Shown: positions 1-9,694 of the stretch, one piece after another | Layout: each line of letters opens with the position of its first letter | How positions within the stretch are numbered: the first letter of the stretch is position 1 | Assembly: GCA_022560025.1 (NCBI GenBank) | Contig: JAFISE010000002.1 | Location: forward strand, 248,001 to 312,000 | From: Stagonosporopsis chrysanthemi | Lineage: Eukaryota; Ascomycota; Dothideomycetes; Pleosporales; Didymellaceae | Direction of reading: 5' to 3' | Length of the DNA stretch: 64,000 nucleotides | Position numbers and translations under genes: made by a program | The notes under the pieces: model-generated | Seen by the model: only the letters and a program-made list of their open reading frames with translations | Told to the model about the DNA's origin: nothing | The model's database searches: none

Positions 1-2
1 CA

Positions 3-569
3 TCTACTGAGGAAGCTCTCGAGCAAACAACCGAAGAGTCAGCGGACGAGAAGATGGAGGACATCACGCTTGAGCCTGCTGCAGACCTTCAATCGACGAT
101 TGAGGCTGCCACCGACTCCACCGAGATCGATTCAGTCCGTCCGGGAACACCAGCAAGCGACACGTCCTCGCGCAAATCGTACCAGCCTACTGTTGAAGAC
201 GACTTTGAAGACCTCGGCCCAGAAGCATCCACACTCTTCTCCACACAATCTACATCCGCTACAACGTCTGAGCCCAGGGGCAAGGCGAAGGTCGTCGAGC
301 CTGTTGAGAACGAGGAGGCCGCTGAAGATCCTGAAGTTTCGATCCCCATCGAGACCGCGATTTTGCCGCAGCCTCAGCGCGAAGTTGCTGCACCACATCA
401 GCAAGAGCAGGACGAAGAAGAGCGCTTACATGGGTCGTTCGAGCGCACTTACAGGTTCCCCGAGCGCATTGATGTCAGCAACGTCAGCGCTACCTTGAAG
501 GAGGGCGTGCTCAGGATTACTGTGCCGAGGGCGCAGGCTCAGCCGGCTAGGAGGATCGTTATCTTGTAA
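3..569 (+). CDS. Small heat-shock protein (Hsp20/alpha-crystallin), C-terminal part
   Basis: The frame is open from base 3, so the 5' end lies outside the window; 188 residues plus the stop are visible. The last ~50 residues carry the end of an alpha-crystallin domain: GSFERTYRFPERID followed by the signature KEGVLRITVPR, then a short tail. The preceding ~135 residues are acidic and low in complexity (Glu, Ser, Thr, Pro), an insertion common inside the crystallin domain of fungal 30-kDa heat-shock proteins. The family forms oligomeric, ATP-independent chaperone holdases in the cytosol. A downstream ATG at 54 is in frame but sits inside the acidic insert and is unlikely to be the true start. 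The next gene is convergent and ends at 858. Confidence 0.85.
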   Translation, partial: STEEALEQTTEESADEKMEDITLEPAADLQSTIEAATDSTEIDSVRPGTPASDTSSRKSYQPTVEDDFEDLGPEASTLFSTQSTSATTSEPRGKAKVVEPVENEEAAEDPEVSIPIETAILPQPQREVAAPHQQEQDEEERLHGSFERTYRFPERIDVSNVSATLKEGVLRITVPRAQAQPARRIVIL

Positions 570-857
570 GATGCGCGGACTGCATTGTATGGGTGGAAGC
601 GATGCACAATAGTAATGGGGATATATGCATGGAACGGAGTTACTGAATAGATATGTTACGATACTCAGATATCAATAATGCGCATTTACGTTCTAGTTTT
701 TAGCCTTTGATCGTTTATACATGCTTGCCAACATGATTACATTATCGTGATGATACATCGCTGAAGCGGCTCATCTTACCTCGCGTTCCCATAACCACCT
801 CAAAGCCATTTCATATGCATGTTATACGTTATCCATGACCCATTCATAGACCTTGCT

Positions 858-2993
858 CTACGCAAGACCCATAACCACGAGGCCCAGCGCATTAACCACT
901 CCCCATCCCCACTTCCCTCCATCCCTTGATATAGCACCGCCTGTGAACTCCGTGGGAGCAGGTCCCGTCCCTGTCGCACTACTGGTACCCTCACTCTCGT
1001 CGTCTGACTCAGTAGGCATGGCAGTAGGCAAAGTCACGATCTGAGTCGTGCTCTCACCCGCGACCTCGACCACAGTCGCTACGCTTGTGCCCGAAGTCAC
1101 AACGGTGGCGATAACTGTCTGGCCCTCGACTACCGTCGTGGAGCCCAGCTCGAGTGTCTCGCTGTTGGGCAGCACAATGCCCTCGCTGGATGCAGAGGGG
1201 GCTTCGATTGTGAGGACTTGTGTACCGAGCGTGACTGGGACGACAGGGGGTTGCTGTTGGCTCTTGGTGGGCGCCGCAACGGGCAGCGTAACCGTTGTAC
1301 CGTCGACCACGACGAGAGGCGGCGCGGTGGGCTGTACTACGGCAACTGTAGACGTGGTGCCGTCGCCGATCACAACGGGGGCGGTGGCATCACTGACAGG
1401 AACCACGGGACTGGGAACAGAAATTACAACGCCTGAGATGGTGGTCTGCTGGCCAGGGTTGAGGGTTTGGTCGCCGGGAAGCACTACAGCGCCGGGATTA
1501 GGGGTGCTTGTCTGGCCGCTACCGGCGGGGGGAGTGTCGTCGGTCGAGGAAACATCGTCGGTTGGGGCAGCGGTTGGTACAGGCACTGGAATGATTGGGA
1601 AGGGAAGTGGTGGGGTGCTGCTCGAAGCCACTGGGCCTGCTGGCGGAGAGATGGGATCTGAGGGCACAGGTGGCGAGCCACCAGACTCTGCTGGTGGCTG
1701 AGTGTTTCCTGGCGCAGAAGGATTGGCAATGCCGCTAGATGGCTGGTTGCCAGCGGTTGTTGAATCGGGATTAGGTGGCGCCTGAGTGTTCTGTGGTGGT
1801 GCTTCTGTATTCTCGGGTGGTGTCTCTGTGTTCTGCGGCGGTTCCTGGGAGTTCTGTGGCGGTGTCTGTGTGTTCTCGGGTGGTGAAGGCGGTTCGACGA
1901 TAGTGCTCGATGGAGGATTTATCGGTTCTGTTGGCTCAGGGTCCGAAGGCGACTGTGTCGTTGGCGGCGTCTCGGGTTCGTTCGGGGTCGAAGTTGGTTG
2001 CACAGCAGTCGTACTTGAACCAGGCGCCGTCTTCGAGGTAGTAGCTGGCGGATCTGATGTCTCTGATTCCTGTGTGGTCGAGCTTACATTCGAGGTGGAT
2101 GGCGCTGGTGCATCTCCCTGTCTGCGGATTGTTGTAGATGACTGACTTGTCAAGCCGGTGACTGGAATATGCACCGTCGGCTGACCTGTACCACTCGGAA
2201 TTGGACAATCCGTGAGATATGGGTACTTGACTGTGACGGTAGGGTTCTGTATAATGATTTGGTCCACAATATCTGTTGGAGGCGCAGGAAGGAATGCCCC
2301 ATCAGTCCTCGTCACTATAGGATCCTCAACGTAGATGTATGGAGTGTACAGCATGAACCTGTCTACTGTTGCGCCAGCCAAGGAGCATGAGCTGGCTCCC
2401 ATTGTGTCGGTGGTTTGTGAGCCAGTGAAAAAAACGAAGTTCTTAATGACAAGATGAGGAGTAGGCGAAGCACTGAGAATAGAGAGGTCAGTGTCGGTAT
2501 CTTCTCGAAATACCGAGCATCTATACTTACATGATTGTCGTTGGGTAAGAGGCAATTGTCGACTGGTTTGCCAACGTGGTTCCCCTGTATTCGTTGCCGG
2601 TTGGAATGATGTCGTTCGGTATACTGCCTATTGGGCCGAACCCATTCGTCTTCGTCACAAGTTCGGTCACAACAGTGTTGTCGTATTGGATGTATGAAGT
2701 GATGACAGTAGCAGTATAACCACCCCTTGTTGAAGTCCACCAAAAGTTCAAGCCAACAGCATCAGCAAGCATGCCACAGCAGAAATTGGGACCAGTGGGC
2801 AATAGTGTAGGGATGAGTGTCCGTTCGCTCGTCAATGAGAAGTTAGAAGGACGGCTCGTTGCTACCGATAGTCAATATCTGTGTTCACTTTGCTACGAAG
2901 TAGCACCTTACAAGTGATGGTTGTCTGTCCGGTAACCACCAGGACAGTAGCCATGAGGGCTGCAAGGCCGACAAGAGCCTGTGTAGAGCGCAT
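858..2993 (-). CDS. GPI-anchored Ser/Thr/Pro-rich cell-wall protein
   Basis: Three exons: 2993-2912, 2861-2531 and 2472-858. The 50 and 58 bp introns have GTAAGG/GTAAGT donors and TAG/CAG acceptors, and splicing gives 675 aa. The start is chosen because the first 20 residues form a signal peptide (MRSTQALVGLAALMATVLVV). Residues ~28-240 are a globular-looking region with several Cys. Residues ~250-400 are a mucin-like Ser/Thr/Pro stalk containing about six tandem PPxNTxx units (DNA 1770-1883). The rest is rich in Val/Thr/Pro, and the protein ends in a hydrophobic tail (WGVVNALGLVVMGLA) typical of GPI attachment. It is probably an O-glycosylated wall or surface protein. I recognise no named domain, so function is not assigned. 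It is head-to-head with the pepsin-like gene at 3547. Confidence 0.85.
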
Positions 2994-3546
2994 CCTGAAT
3001 AACAAGTTCTTTAGCAGTTCAGCAGATCTTGATGAGCGATTGGGCATATATATCTGGTGACCCTACCCGTGATGTGCACGAGCAGTACACAGCCATTCGT
3101 AAGCCTGGTCTATCTTCCATGGATGGAAGCTTTTGTGACCATGTACATGTTAAGGCGTGCCAGGCTGTGAAGGCGGAATCATGGGCAGTTGGCAGAAATA
3201 CGCGCCCAGCGCCAGCAGTTGGACGGGAAGGCGTAAGCACCTGTCCAGAAAAGGTTAGCGTCACCCGAACATCCAATGAATAGTGCAGCACGCATGCTTA
3301 ATCGCACCAATCAGCGCATCTACACTTCGTACCTTGCTTGCGAATGCAAGAAAGTATAAATTTGCTGACGGCCAAGACCTCACTACTAAGACCTCATTGC
3401 ATATGGCCCATAATGTACCATGTCAACTGCCACTTCTGGGCCCATGAACGGCCGAGGGATCCGCGCTTGTATGACCCGAAGCTCATGGTCATTCGAAGGA
3501 AACCGCGGGCTATGCCGACACCCTGTAGGTGGACGCCTAATTCTAC
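2994..3546. other. Divergent intergenic region, no gene seen
   Basis: 553 bp between the starts of the GPI protein (minus) and the pepsin-like protein (plus). It presumably holds both promoters. I looked here for an upstream signal-peptide exon of the plus-strand gene and found no convincing one. Confidence 0.5.
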
Positions 3547-5412
3547 ATGGGTACTGCGCAATGTTGGAAATCAGTGCCCGCGGGCTGTGGCATGGGCAAC
3601 GAACACGCAAAGCGACGCCGGCTTGGCCTTGCCTTTGACTTTGAACCCTCTATTTCGCAAAATATTTGCGCTGGTTGTCGTGGCAGAACGAATTTTGAAA
3701 ACATGGGAGATACCAACACCAGTGATCCCTCGCCCTTTGTTTTCGCTCCTTCGCAAGTCTTCGACGGTAACGATGGTAGATGGTCTTCCCTTATAGTCCG
3801 CATCGGCACACCCGAGCAGAATTTCGCCGTTCTGCCTTCTACAACTGGCCACGAGACGTTCATACCATTGCCAGATGGCTGTACTGCTGACGATCCTGTC
3901 AACTGCGCAGATCTGAGAGGAGCCTATCCTTTCAACGGGGAGGCAGCTGCCGGCTTTCAAGTCAACGCATCCTCGACATGGAACTCGATTGGACTCTACA
4001 CCCTAGACCTCGGCGGAAGACTCGGACTAGATGGCAACGGACTCTATGGACTGGAGAAGGTTGGCCTACAACTCCAGAACTCAGGCGGTCTGGCTTTAGA
4101 GGGCCAGGTTGTTGCAGGAATTGCGACCAAGAACTTCTATCTCGGCATTTTCGGCCTGGGACCAAAGCCGTCCAACTTCACGAACTACGATAATCCGATT
4201 CCCTCGTTCATGCGAAACCTCAAGGACAAACGGATGATTCCTAGTATATCGTACGGGTACACGGCTGGCGCAGCGTACAGTATGCCGCAGCGATACACCA
4301 GCTTGACGTTAGGTGGTTATGATGCATCACGGTTTACCGACAGTGGGCAGACATTCCCATTCAACGAAGACGACTCGATTGTGCTCAGCCTAGGGGTACA
4401 GAAAATCACTGCCATGAATACACTTTTAGGAACCAGAAGTTTACTCAATAACGCTATATTCTCGGTTATCGACTCGACTTTGCCATACATCTGGCTCCCG
4501 AGGCAATCGTGCGACAGCTTTGCAGAAGCCTTTGGCTTGACTTTCGACAGCGACACCGACTTGTATGTCGTAAACGATACCATCCATGAACAACTTCGGT
4601 CATTGAACCCATCGGTCACATTTTCACTTGGAAACGATGGAAATCCTGCAACGCTAGTTTCTATCACAGTACCCTATGGAGCCTTCGATCTGCAAGCTTC
4701 GGACCCTATATATCCGAACGCAACCAATTACTTTCCCATCCGTCGAGCGTTGAATGAGTCTCAATACACTCTTGGTCGAGCATTCCTTCAAGAGGCGTAT
4801 ATCATTGCTGATTACGAAAGATCGAACTTTTCTGTGCATCAGGCGGTGTTCAAAAGCCCTGCCCCTGCGCAACAGATTGTTGCCATACACGATCCAGCGA
4901 AAGACACTACGACATCTAGTACAGGCAACGGAGCTCAAACAGGTCGCAGCGCAGGGCTTGGAACGCCTGCAATCGTTGGAATAGCTGTTGGAATCAGCGT
5001 TCTAGCTCTGATTTTGGGGATTGCTGGCTGTATCTGGTACCGTCGCCGCAGACGCACCACTCCGGAACTCGATGGCCAGTCACACGGCGATATCAAAGGT
5101 CACTGGCAACCTCCACTGCAAGAGATGCCCACTGATCAGAAGCACGAGATGTATCAAACACCTTTCGAAGCTCATGGCGACAAAACGTTTCCTGTCAAAC
5201 ACCCCAGTCATCTATTATCCGATGATTCGGTTCATGCCGTTGGCGAGCTTCCTGCTAAGGACGCGCGTCATCTTCTTTCTGACGATTCTTCCCGTGTCTT
5301 CAGCGCCCCTCATGGCATCCATCTGATGCATGAGCTGAGTGGGAATGACGTCAACCCGGGGGAACGGAAGAGTGTTCAGCCAGGAATGTATAAGCGAGAT
5401 GAGACCCGTTGA
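3547..5412 (+). CDS. Membrane-anchored pepsin-like protein with degenerate catalytic site (putative pseudoprotease)
   Basis: A single open frame of 621 aa. Residues ~75-435 have the two-lobed pepsin (A1) pattern: a WSSLIVRIGTPEQNF opening, LTLGGYDASRF in the middle and LGRAFLQEAYIIADYE near the end. The first catalytic motif (DTGSS) reads TTGHE at 99-103, so the catalytic Asp is Thr. The second reads DST at 309-311, keeping Asp but not the Gly loop. A transmembrane helix spans ~474-497, followed by RRRRR and a ~120-residue cytosolic tail with HLLSDDS twice (555-561, 575-581). A type I surface protein without protease activity is inferred. No signal peptide is visible at ATG 3547. In-frame ATGs at 3595 and 3703 are alternatives, or a first exon is missing. 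It ends 93 bp from the convergent J-protein gene. Confidence 0.8.
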   Translation: MGTAQCWKSVPAGCGMGNEHAKRRRLGLAFDFEPSISQNICAGCRGRTNFENMGDTNTSDPSPFVFAPSQVFDGNDGRWSSLIVRIGTPEQNFAVLPSTTGHETFIPLPDGCTADDPVNCADLRGAYPFNGEAAAGFQVNASSTWNSIGLYTLDLGGRLGLDGNGLYGLEKVGLQLQNSGGLALEGQVVAGIATKNFYLGIFGLGPKPSNFTNYDNPIPSFMRNLKDKRMIPSISYGYTAGAAYSMPQRYTSLTLGGYDASRFTDSGQTFPFNEDDSIVLSLGVQKITAMNTLLGTRSLLNNAIFSVIDSTLPYIWLPRQSCDSFAEAFGLTFDSDTDLYVVNDTIHEQLRSLNPSVTFSLGNDGNPATLVSITVPYGAFDLQASDPIYPNATNYFPIRRALNESQYTLGRAFLQEAYIIADYERSNFSVHQAVFKSPAPAQQIVAIHDPAKDTTTSSTGNGAQTGRSAGLGTPAIVGIAVGISVLALILGIAGCIWYRRRRRTTPELDGQSHGDIKGHWQPPLQEMPTDQKHEMYQTPFEAHGDKTFPVKHPSHLLSDDSVHAVGELPAKDARHLLSDDSSRVFSAPHGIHLMHELSGNDVNPGERKSVQPGMYKRDETR

Positions 5413-5505
5413 CTGAGCTCAGAAGATACCTAAATTGCACCATCTTTCTGGAGAGAAAAACAAAAATGCGTCTCGCAGACGATGCTTCGCTCTCTCCAAA
5501 AAACG

Positions 5506-6549
5506 CTACCACTGGCTTGCATCCTCGGCAGTTTTCTCTCGTTCGCCCTTTTCCTGGCCAAGATCTTGCCATGCGCACGCCGCAACCTGAAACATCTCCG
5601 TATCTCCACGTAGCGCACGCTTGAGTGGAATCCAGCTGCGCTCTTCTCCGACCATGCCAGCAAACTTAAGTGTCGATCCAGGCTTTAGATCTGAATCTTT
5701 CAGTAATACGCTGCGTGGATTATCAGGATGACCTGGCTTCGGCACGAACATCGCCGTCTGGGTTGGTCGCCTTGTGAAGAAGTGGAGGCACGTGGCATGC
5801 GTTATCACCTCCAGAGCTGGCTTGAGTGGGCTACTCGAGGCTGTGTCGGCATGCACATACCACCAAAATCTGAAAGCCATGTCCCTGGCATTGTATTGTC
5901 GCATCACAGTGAAACGATGTGCTGCGCCAGGCGCCAGGAACACCGTGACCAAGAGTTGCTCGTCAAGTCCAACAGGTTGCATGCGGTGCTTATATAAGCT
6001 CTTCATCTTATGGATGGGCCTCATATCTGGCGTCTCATTGATGCCGATCTTGACATCTGGTTTGTGTTGGGTGTTGGATTGTTGAGACGTACGGATCTTC
6101 ATGTAAATGAATATTCGTCCTTCTTCGCAGAATACTGTGTTTGGCCCCCATTCGTAGGGCTGATAGTCGCCTTCCAACTCGATGGTCATGCTCCAGCCGT
6201 GAGATCGGATGCCCAATGATCGCCCATACCTGCGTGGTGGAGCCGGTGGTAGCGCTGAATTGGGTCTGTAACGATCTTCGCCACACTCTGGGTTGCTATT
6301 ATCGTGCTTCTGACGCTTAGCCGGATGGTGTTGTGCCTCGTCGTATTCACTCCGCCGTCGTGGGTCTCCGAGAATCTCCCAAGCGTGATTGGCTTCCTTG
6401 GCGATTGCTTCATGTTTAGCCTTTTCATTGTCAGGAATGTTTGGATTTTTGTCAGGATGGAACTTGAGCATGGTACGATGATATGCCTTCTTTATCTCGA
6501 AATGGCTGGCATCTTGCACCACGTCCAGGACTTTGTAGATTGTGGACAT
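5506..6549 (-). CDS. J-domain (DnaJ/Hsp40) protein
   Basis: A single exon of 347 aa. The J-domain occupies residues ~3-71, with the essential HPD at 31-33 and the helix IV pattern AWEILGDPRRRSEYD. This domain stimulates Hsp70 ATPase. A basic linker follows (PAKRQKHD), then ~240 residues with no Gly/Phe region, zinc finger or client-binding domain that I recognise. It is therefore a class C J-protein with a lineage-specific C-terminal region. No signal peptide or membrane segment is seen, so a cytosolic or nuclear location is likely. The Hsp70 partner cannot be named from sequence. Confidence 0.85.
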   Translation of the reverse strand: MSTIYKVLDVVQDASHFEIKKAYHRTMLKFHPDKNPNIPDNEKAKHEAIAKEANHAWEILGDPRRRSEYDEAQHHPAKRQKHDNSNPECGEDRYRPNSALPPAPPRRYGRSLGIRSHGWSMTIELEGDYQPYEWGPNTVFCEEGRIFIYMKIRTSQQSNTQHKPDVKIGINETPDMRPIHKMKSLYKHRMQPVGLDEQLLVTVFLAPGAAHRFTVMRQYNARDMAFRFWWYVHADTASSSPLKPALEVITHATCLHFFTRRPTQTAMFVPKPGHPDNPRSVLLKDSDLKPGSTLKFAGMVGEERSWIPLKRALRGDTEMFQVAACAWQDLGQEKGEREKTAEDASQW

Positions 6550-6974
6550 ATTGGCTCCAAGTGTTCATATGAGACAGTGACTGTGAGGTGAGAGTTGTAG
6601 AGTAGCTGCAAGCTGTAGGGGCGATGTGTGGGGGCGACCTGGTGATTGCATCCAGGGTCTTCGGCTACCGCGAACCAAACACCGAGTACCAATTTCCCAT
6701 TACGAGCGGTAAACCTTTACTCGGGGTTTCTTCTCAAAGTGAAAGATGATTGTTGTTGTTCGGCGCCGATTGGTGCAGGATGGAGCAGGCAGCAGTGTAC
6801 ACTCCGCCATTGCATCGACGTCAAAATAGGTTCCAAATTCAGAGTCATTGTCAAGTTGTATAACGGCTATCAATTAAACTTGAGAGGCTTATGAAGAGTA
6901 TGATTATTTTACCTTACTGTGCGCAACTGCGGGTAGCAAGCTTCGGGCTTCTACGACCAAGCAACAGCGATCAT
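6550..6974. other. Intergenic, no gene seen
   Basis: 425 bp between the start of the J-protein and the stop of the pectate lyase, both on the minus strand. It should contain the J-protein promoter and the lyase 3' UTR. Confidence 0.4.
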
Positions 6975-8127
6975 TTAGATTTTGCCAATACCGGCACCCT
7001 TCTTGACAACCTTTGTGACGTCTTTGAGGGAGGTAAGCTTGTATTTGTAGGGAGCCTTTGTAAAGTTGCCGACTTGGGTGATGTTCTGTAAGGTTTAGAA
7101 GGTGGAAAATTGTTCTGCTTGAATATCACGTACCACATCGGCTTTGCCAAAGTCGTTCTTAGCGCCTATGTTTGCATAGCCATCTAGCTCATAATCTCCA
7201 TTCGGTCCTGAGTTGGGGCTGTCCTCGGGGATGACAAGACCGTAGGTAGTCAACGCGGTCCTTGTGTTGCCGGTAAAGACATTGCCCTCGACGAGAACTT
7301 GATTATCGCTTCGGCTGTGGATAGCCTGGTATAAGAAGTCTTCGTAGAGATTGTTGTAGATGTGCTGGTGACCGAAGCGGCCAGCAGGGCCACGAGTACC
7401 GGCATTCTTCCAGTAGTTGTGATGATAGGTGACGTGAAGGTGACCAAAATCAATGTCCCTGAATTGATCGTTATTGCCAATTAGAGAGCTCTTCCAGTGG
7501 TCATGAAAGAAATTATAAGAGACTGTGATCCAGTCTGAGGCCCGGATGATATCGAGCTGCCCGTCGTAGTAATCAGGACCAACCTCAAGAGACAGCTCAG
7601 AACTGAATTCTGCTTCCTGTTAGGGGCTGATATCAGCGCTGAAATCACGCAGTCTTACCATTGTGGTCGATCCAAACTCGAGTGCTATTCTGGATGGTTA
7701 TAGCATCGTTGCCGACAATCTTGCGAATAGCAAAGTTGCGGAAGATAACGTTGGTCGCGTTGCCAATGGTAACACCTGCCCCAGTGATCTCGGCGCCCTT
7801 GCCAGCACCAATGATTGACTTCGAAACAGTTAGTTGTGTGTGGATCTCTTGCTGTGAATCACATACCTTGTTGCTGCCGGGTCGGAGACGGGCAGTCAGA
7901 TTGAACTTGCCCTTGGCAATGATGATCTTCGGCTCTGTGCCAGCAACGGCTGAGACAAGTTCTGGTACCGAAGAGACAGTGACAGTCGGACTCTTCTTGC
8001 CCGCACCACCAGTAGTTGGGCCTATTGGGTTGTCTTTGGCAAATCCAACTAGGCCGTAGTCGGCACCCGACGGGGATGCTGTTGCTGCGAAAGCAAGGGA
8101 CAGGATAGAAATGATTGACAGCTTCAT
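6975..8127 (-). CDS. Secreted pectate lyase, polysaccharide lyase family 1
   Basis: Four exons: 8127-7867, 7818-7659, 7609-7134 and 7085-6975. Introns are 48-49 bp and splicing gives 335 aa. The enzyme cleaves de-esterified pectin (polygalacturonate) by Ca2+-dependent beta-elimination outside the cell. The start at 8127 gives a clean signal peptide (MKLSIISILSLAFAATA). PL1 landmarks in order are NKSIIGAGKGAEITGAGV, NVIFRNFAIRKI, TRVWIDHNEF, YYDGQLDI, VSYNFFHDHWKSSLIG, HHNYWKN and RGPAGRFGHQHIYNN. The Asp and Glu residues around WIDHNEF and the Arg in RGPAGR fit the Ca2+ site and catalytic base of the parallel beta-helix fold. An unspliced reading would stop soon after WIDHN. This is a plant cell-wall degrading enzyme, consistent with a plant-associated lifestyle. 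Confidence 0.93.
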
Positions 8128-9694
8128 CTTGACCAGGGAGAGAGCAGATGTGAGAAGGACCGAGCAAACTCTGACTACTGATGATTTGCAAACACCACGA
8201 AGCAAGGTACTTATAGTCCATGTATTAGCCTACAGTGGCAACATCTTCAATACAGGTCGTTAGAGAGCCCTCGTGGCTCAGAAGCAATTCTTCCGCGCCG
8301 TGGCGCACAATCGACGGGGGAAAGTGCAGCTACATGTCCGCAGACGTCGTTACCACCGTTACCACAGAGCTGCAGCTCATCGTGTACCGCTTGACAAGCC
8401 GGATGGTGGCATCAAGCAACGAGATGAAGATGCACGATGGCTGAGGGAACTACTAATGAGTGGTGGAACAATCAAGCCCCAGATTATCCACAGCTGAAGA
8501 GGAAAGATCGACCGTCTTGGTATTTTCTTGGCATGGGGAAGATGGGGAATGCGGGAGAAGTCTGGAGGGATCATGTGTGGAGGGGTGAGGGGCCGTCTCA
8601 GGCACCCGGGCTCCTCTCCGCGCCAAGTGCCAAGTACAGTGCTTAACCCAAACCCTTCTTCATCACATCGTTTCTGCTCATCTTTTGACATGATAAGCAG
8701 ATTTCCTCTGGGGTGGATGTCGCTGTTTTCTCATTACTTATGTCGCTGGTCCTAGCACATGTACATATGCCTGCTGATTTTGGTGGCTGCTGCGGGTCGA
8801 GTGCTTGGCTCAGTTCCGTCTAGCCATGGCTCTCGAACGTCAGCTGTCAAGACAATACCAAACAGAGGTTCGTTGATCGTATGCAGTTGCTAGACACTGA
8901 TCCGTCTTCTATACAGCATCGTCAGACCTTGCAACCTTATACTGTGATGCCTAGCTACTGTCTGCTCCAGACCGCTGTGTGCTTGGCGAAATTAGCAGAA
9001 GGATGCGATTGGCGCTATAGGAAGTTTCCACTGTCTTGCTTCTGTTGATATGTACTGCAGGTTCGTTGGCGAAGTTGCTTTTGTTTGTATGAGGTACATA
9101 TTACGAATGAGCTCGCTTTTTTTTGCGATCATCTTTACGAACAACACAACCCTAGGTTGGCTACAGCATACTGTTTCCTGACACCTATAATGTTTTAAGA
9201 GTATCTTCTGTAATTGTTGGGGTCTCCTCATCCTCCGCGCCCAGGATGTCAAATGTGCCTTCACCCATCTTCCTATATCATCGCAATGGTCTACCCCAGC
9301 CGGTGGAACATACTTCTCCAATAACAGAGCTGCACATCGTCGCAGTGTTGGGGCCGTTTGATAAGCTAGCTCCATGCATCTTGTCATATCAGCACTGTTG
9401 CAACCTTGGAAGTCAACCTTTGCTTGCGATTCTCGTCCCCACTTGCACAAGAGGCAGGAGCAAACGACATGCAGCTGCAACGATCAAGGTCCCCAATGTA
9501 CCTACCGCCTCATCGCTCCACTCCCTGCCTTCCCGCCCGCCATTGCTGCCACAGCACACTTCTATCACGCAACTCTTTAGCTACTTTGCGATATGTAATA
9601 GCGAACAATCTGCCCAGCACGCACGCCAACGAGCTCGAGTCCCCAGCAAACTTTCCAGCCCGTCTGTCGGCCCATACCTGACTATCTAGCAGCC
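8128..9694. other. Gene-poor stretch, no supported gene
   Basis: 1.57 kb. The proximal part should hold the pectate lyase promoter. A minus-strand frame at 8992-9480 (162 aa) has no recognisable domain, signal peptide or conserved motif, and I do not call it. The last ~150 bp lead into the orphan gene at 9695. Confidence 0.4.

Noticed and set aside
1048..1701. 217-codon plus-strand frame opposite the GPI wall protein
   Set aside because: Low-complexity antisense of the Ser/Thr/Pro/Val stalk.
8992..9480. 162-codon minus-strand frame as a gene
   Set aside because: No signal peptide, domain or splice context; composition is not clearly coding.
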